DNA of 64,000 nucleotides from Ignatzschineria sp. F8392. GTDB taxonomy: Bacteria; Pseudomonadota; Gammaproteobacteria; Cardiobacteriales; Wohlfahrtiimonadaceae. How positions within the stretch are numbered: position 1 is the first letter of the stretch; the number at the start of each line of letters is the position of its first letter. The position numbers were made by a program, and so were the translations under genes. The stretch spans positions 558,001 to 622,000 of the forward strand of contig NZ_NEFF01000001.1 in the NCBI RefSeq assembly GCF_002252045.1. The letters are read 5' to 3'. Shown here one piece after another: positions 61,474 through 64,000 of this stretch. Below the pieces are notes generated by a model. It did no database searches and was not told where the DNA came from. It saw only the letters and a program-made list of their open reading frames with translations.

Positions 61474-62181
61474 CTAAAGAATCACCGGTAATGGATGGGT
61501 GATTCTGATCTCTTCTGGCGTGATCGTCGTCCCGTAGGCGATCACCTCAACGCCTGCGGCGACTGCTTCTCGCAGTAATTTGCCATAAGTGGGATCGATC
61601 TCATCAGCCGGACGAACCCCTTTGGCACCGGTGAGATTAACGCAGTAGAGTAAAATCGCTCGTGTACCACTTTTAGCGAGCGCTGTGAGCTCCCGAAGAT
61701 GCTTCTGTCCACGTATTGTTACAGCATCGGGGAAGGCAGCAATATCACTCTCCTCAAAGCCGAGCGTTACGCTTTTCACCTCAATGTAGAGCTCTTCTCC
61801 ATCGGTTTTGGTTAGACAGAAATCGATGCGGGAGTTTTCCGTACCATAACGCACCTCTCTTTTAAGCGTAGTGAAGGGGCCGATATCGATTAAGCCTTCA
61901 AGGAGCGCCTCTTCTACTAAACGATTTGCATAATGGGTATTGATATTGGCAAGTGCGCCAAAAGGGGTTGTGGTAATCACCCAACTTCCGGCAGTACTCC
62001 GCTTTGGATCAGTGGCAGGAAGATACCAAAGATCACTTCCCGGCAGTAAGCAATTTTTCATCGAACCTGTATTGGGGCAATGAAGGGTGATAATCTCGCC
62101 TGAATCGAGTTCAACTTCTGCCAAAAAACGCTTATAGCGCCGAATCAGACGCCCTTTTGCTAAAGGTGGGGTAAATTTCAT
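61474..62181 (-). CDS. sfsA: Sugar fermentation stimulation protein homologue SfsA
   Basis: A 235-residue SfsA-family protein. [35 protein letters not shown] and YIEVKSVTL are the conserved blocks. The last resembles a nuclease-like D-ExK core, which the family keeps although its function is described only as a sugar-gene stimulator with DNA binding. It follows dnaE on the same strand with 56 nt between. A 9-bp hairpin (AGAATCACC/GGTGATTCT, 61478-61506) overlaps its last codons and may be a weak terminator. Confidence 0.94.
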   Translation of the reverse strand: MKFTPPLAKGRLIRRYKRFLAEVELDSGEIITLHCPNTGSMKNCLLPGSDLWYLPATDPKRSTAGSWVITTTPFGALANINTHYANRLVEEALLEGLIDIGPFTTLKREVRYGTENSRIDFCLTKTDGEELYIEVKSVTLGFEESDIAAFPDAVTIRGQKHLRELTALAKSGTRAILLYCVNLTGAKGVRPADEIDPTYGKLLREAVAAGVEVIAYGTTITPEEIRITHPLPVIL

Positions 62182-62237
62182 TGTTCACTCTCAATTTTTT
62201 TAATAGATGTTTGCAACCTCTTTGAACGCTCCGTAGT

Positions 62238-64000
62238 TTAACGCTTCCGATAACCCACAGAGAGATCGATCTCATCATGATATTGCTGCTTTAAGCTCAC
62301 AAGCAACTCATCATCGGCGATCACTTTCTCCTGCTGCATCTGTAACACACCGGCACTGCGGGGATTGTGGTATTTAAAGATCAGCTGTAAGCCCTTCTCA
62401 TCATCACGATGTGGCATGAGCTTTTGGAAGATCTCCTGAACGGTTGTAAGGGAGAGGGGCCGGCGATTCTCGATAAGGATAAAGTGCCCGTGGCGCTCTC
62501 GAACCTGTTTTAAGGTCTGTAATTCACTTACCCGAAGTGTCATGCAGTTATTGAATGAATCCCAGCTATGGCTGCCGCGGATAAAGAGAATAGTGTCGGG
62601 TTCGATCTCTTCTCCCGCTTCATTGAGCGTTTCGATTGGCTCTTCAAAGAGTCTAAATTCAGCGCGTGCATGCCCATCATCGAGCACCACGAAAAACATC
62701 TTCTTGCCTGCTTTGCTGATGCGCGTGTAGAAGGCGGTGACAAGGCCGGCGACGATCACATTATCTTCATTGCGAGAGTGATATTGTGGCTCCGGCATCG
62801 CTTGTAGCGCCGTGAGCGTGGTATTGGCCACCTCTTTAATCTCCGCACGATATTGATCGATGGGATGCCCACTAAAGAAGAAGCCTAAGACCGATTTTTC
62901 CGCATGGAGGAGCGCTGTCTCTGTTAAGGGCATTGCGCTTTGGAGCTGATATTGGGGCTCATCGCTCGGCTCATCACTAAAGAGACCAAAGATATCGCCC
63001 TGGCCACTATTCTCATTTTTACGATTTTGATCAGCAAGGCGAATCGCCTCTTCCATCGTGGCAAGAAGTTGTGCACGATAGGCCGCTCGCTCTTGAATAC
63101 TCTCTATCTCAGGATTGAGGCAGTCGAGTGCGCCGGCACGAATTAAAATATCGATCGCCCGTTTAGTGGTCTTTGAGAGATCGATTCTACGACAAAAATC
63201 GAAGAGATCGAGATAAGGACCATTCTCCTCCCGCTCCTCAATCAGCTGAAGTGCTGCCGCTTTCCCATACCCTTTGAGCGCGCCAAGACCATAGATAATC
63301 GCGCCTTCTCTATTGACGGTAAATTGATGATAGGAGTGATTGATGCTTGGGCGGATGATCGGAATCTTCATCGCCAAGACCTCTTCGATAATGATAATGA
63401 TCTTATCGGTATGATCGAGGTCGGCAGAGAGTACTGCCGCCATAAATTCCGGTGGATAGTGCTGCTTAAGGTAGGCGGTCTGATAGGAGAGAAGGGCATA
63501 AGCGGCGGAGTGAGATTTGTTAAATCCGTAGCCGGCAAATTTCTCCATCAAATCGAAGAGACGACCTGCTTTTTCACTATCAAAACCGAGGGTTTCCGCC
63601 CCTTGCATAAAGAGAGCGCGTTGCTTCTCCATCTCTTCGGGAAGCTTTTTCCCCATCGCTCGGCGAAGAAGGTCCGCCCCCCCTAAGCTATAATTCCCGA
63701 TAATCTGGGAGATCTGCATTACCTGCTCTTGGTAGACGATGACGCCGTAGGTGGGCTTTAAGACCGGTTCGAGCTCAGGGAAGGGGTAGATCACCTCTTC
63801 ACGCCCATGTTTACGGTTGATAAAGTCCTCTACCATCCCCGATTCTAGCGGCCCAGGGCGAAAGAGCGCCACAAGTGCGACAATATCTTCAAAGTTATCG
63901 GGCTGTAATCGGCGGAGAAGATCCTTCATCCCGCGTGATTCAAGTTGGAAGACAGAGGTGGTTTGGCACGCCTTTAAGAGCTCAAAGGTGGGTTTATCAT
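62238..64000 (-). CDS. dnaE: DNA polymerase III alpha subunit, C-terminal part (cut by window edge)
   Basis: The replicative polymerase subunit. The frame runs off the right edge with DKPTFELLKACQTTSVFQLE before RGMKDLLRRLQPDNF, so the start lies outside the window. Visible parts are LFRPGPLESGMVEDFINRKHG, GVIVYQEQVMQI, FAGYGFNKSHSAAYALLSYQTAYLK (active-site palm/fingers), the helix-hairpin-helix region (FDFCRRIDLSKTTKRAIDILIRAGALD) and the OB-fold (NVIVAGLVTAFYTRISKAGKKMFFVVLDD). The C-terminus is complete. About 587 of roughly 1150 residues are present. Confidence 0.96.
   Translation of the reverse strand, partial: DKPTFELLKACQTTSVFQLESRGMKDLLRRLQPDNFEDIVALVALFRPGPLESGMVEDFINRKHGREEVIYPFPELEPVLKPTYGVIVYQEQVMQISQIIGNYSLGGADLLRRAMGKKLPEEMEKQRALFMQGAETLGFDSEKAGRLFDLMEKFAGYGFNKSHSAAYALLSYQTAYLKQHYPPEFMAAVLSADLDHTDKIIIIIEEVLAMKIPIIRPSINHSYHQFTVNREGAIIYGLGALKGYGKAAALQLIEEREENGPYLDLFDFCRRIDLSKTTKRAIDILIRAGALDCLNPEIESIQERAAYRAQLLATMEEAIRLADQNRKNENSGQGDIFGLFSDEPSDEPQYQLQSAMPLTETALLHAEKSVLGFFFSGHPIDQYRAEIKEVANTTLTALQAMPEPQYHSRNEDNVIVAGLVTAFYTRISKAGKKMFFVVLDDGHARAEFRLFEEPIETLNEAGEEIEPDTILFIRGSHSWDSFNNCMTLRVSELQTLKQVRERHGHFILIENRRPLSLTTVQEIFQKLMPHRDDEKGLQLIFKYHNPRSAGVLQMQQEKVIADDELLVSLKQQYHDEIDLSVGYRKR

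Overview
This window reads as ordinary chromosome of a fairly low-GC gammaproteobacterium. Slt70, TtcA, GrxD, SfsA, YhbQ, LysO and the YebC-RuvC-RuvA order all fit that class. The small genome style and unusual intergenic repeats make me think of the Cardiobacteriales/Ignatzschineria-Wohlfahrtiimonas area, but that placement is inference and was not checked. No tRNA, rRNA, transposase, integrase or CRISPR array was seen.

Layout. 1-5.1 kb: arginine biosynthesis argC, argJ, argB, argD on + with long AT-rich spacers. 5.1-6.3 kb: dense A/B repeat block, then a DUF2892 membrane protein. 7.1-9.5 kb: nucleoside hydrolase overlapping an MFS transporter. 9.6-12.3 kb: an orphan MetI-like membrane protein, a repeat block with a 389-bp tandem duplication, and lysO. 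12.6-14.5 kb: yebC-ruvC-ruvA, without ruvB. 14.6-23.3 kb: mostly minus-strand housekeeping genes (mutT, cinA, yhbQ-like, DUF2726, slt, upp, grxD, proA, ahpD). 23.9-27.1 kb: a YiiD-type thioesterase, glpD and a YerC/TrpR-like regulator. 27.7-39.6 kb: one 11.8-kb gene for a giant autotransporter whose passenger is three ~3.1-kb super-repeats. 40.1-43.5 kb: a three-gene ABC transporter of the TrpXYZ type and SprT. 44.4-49.4 kb: ttcA, xpaC-telA and a glycerophosphodiesterase. 49.7-53.3 kb: an accessory stretch with a TPR-like/HEPN gene pair and an AbiF/AbiD-type abortive-infection gene, bracketed by repeat blocks. 53.4-59.4 kb: D-Ala-D-Ala dipeptidase, DUF819 protein, lipA, DUF3079, a PfkB kinase and apt. 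59.5-61.3 kb: degraded small genes and a class II Fic protein. 61.5-64 kb: sfsA and the C-terminal part of dnaE, cut by the window edge.

Two things stand out. First, next to the AbiF-type gene I read a complete small-RNA gene on the opposite strand: TTGACA, 17 nt, TAATAT, then an ~80-nt transcript folding into one long stem that ends in a U-tract lying across the abiF stop codon. This looks like the abortive-infection toxin plus structured RNA arrangement. Second, eight intergenic blocks carry about 27 copies of a 45-nt element (A: TGCCGG-N33-CCGGCA) and about 20 of a 43-nt element (B: GCGGG-N33-CCCGC). The reverse complement of B aligns without gaps to A, so A and B appear to be inverted relatives in a BIME-like composite. 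No REP-type transposase lies in the window.

A third recurring theme is short tandem repeats of 9-14 nt in promoter regions (argJ, argB, glpD, the autotransporter, telA/GDPD, the DUF819 gene and others), which could tune or switch expression by slippage.
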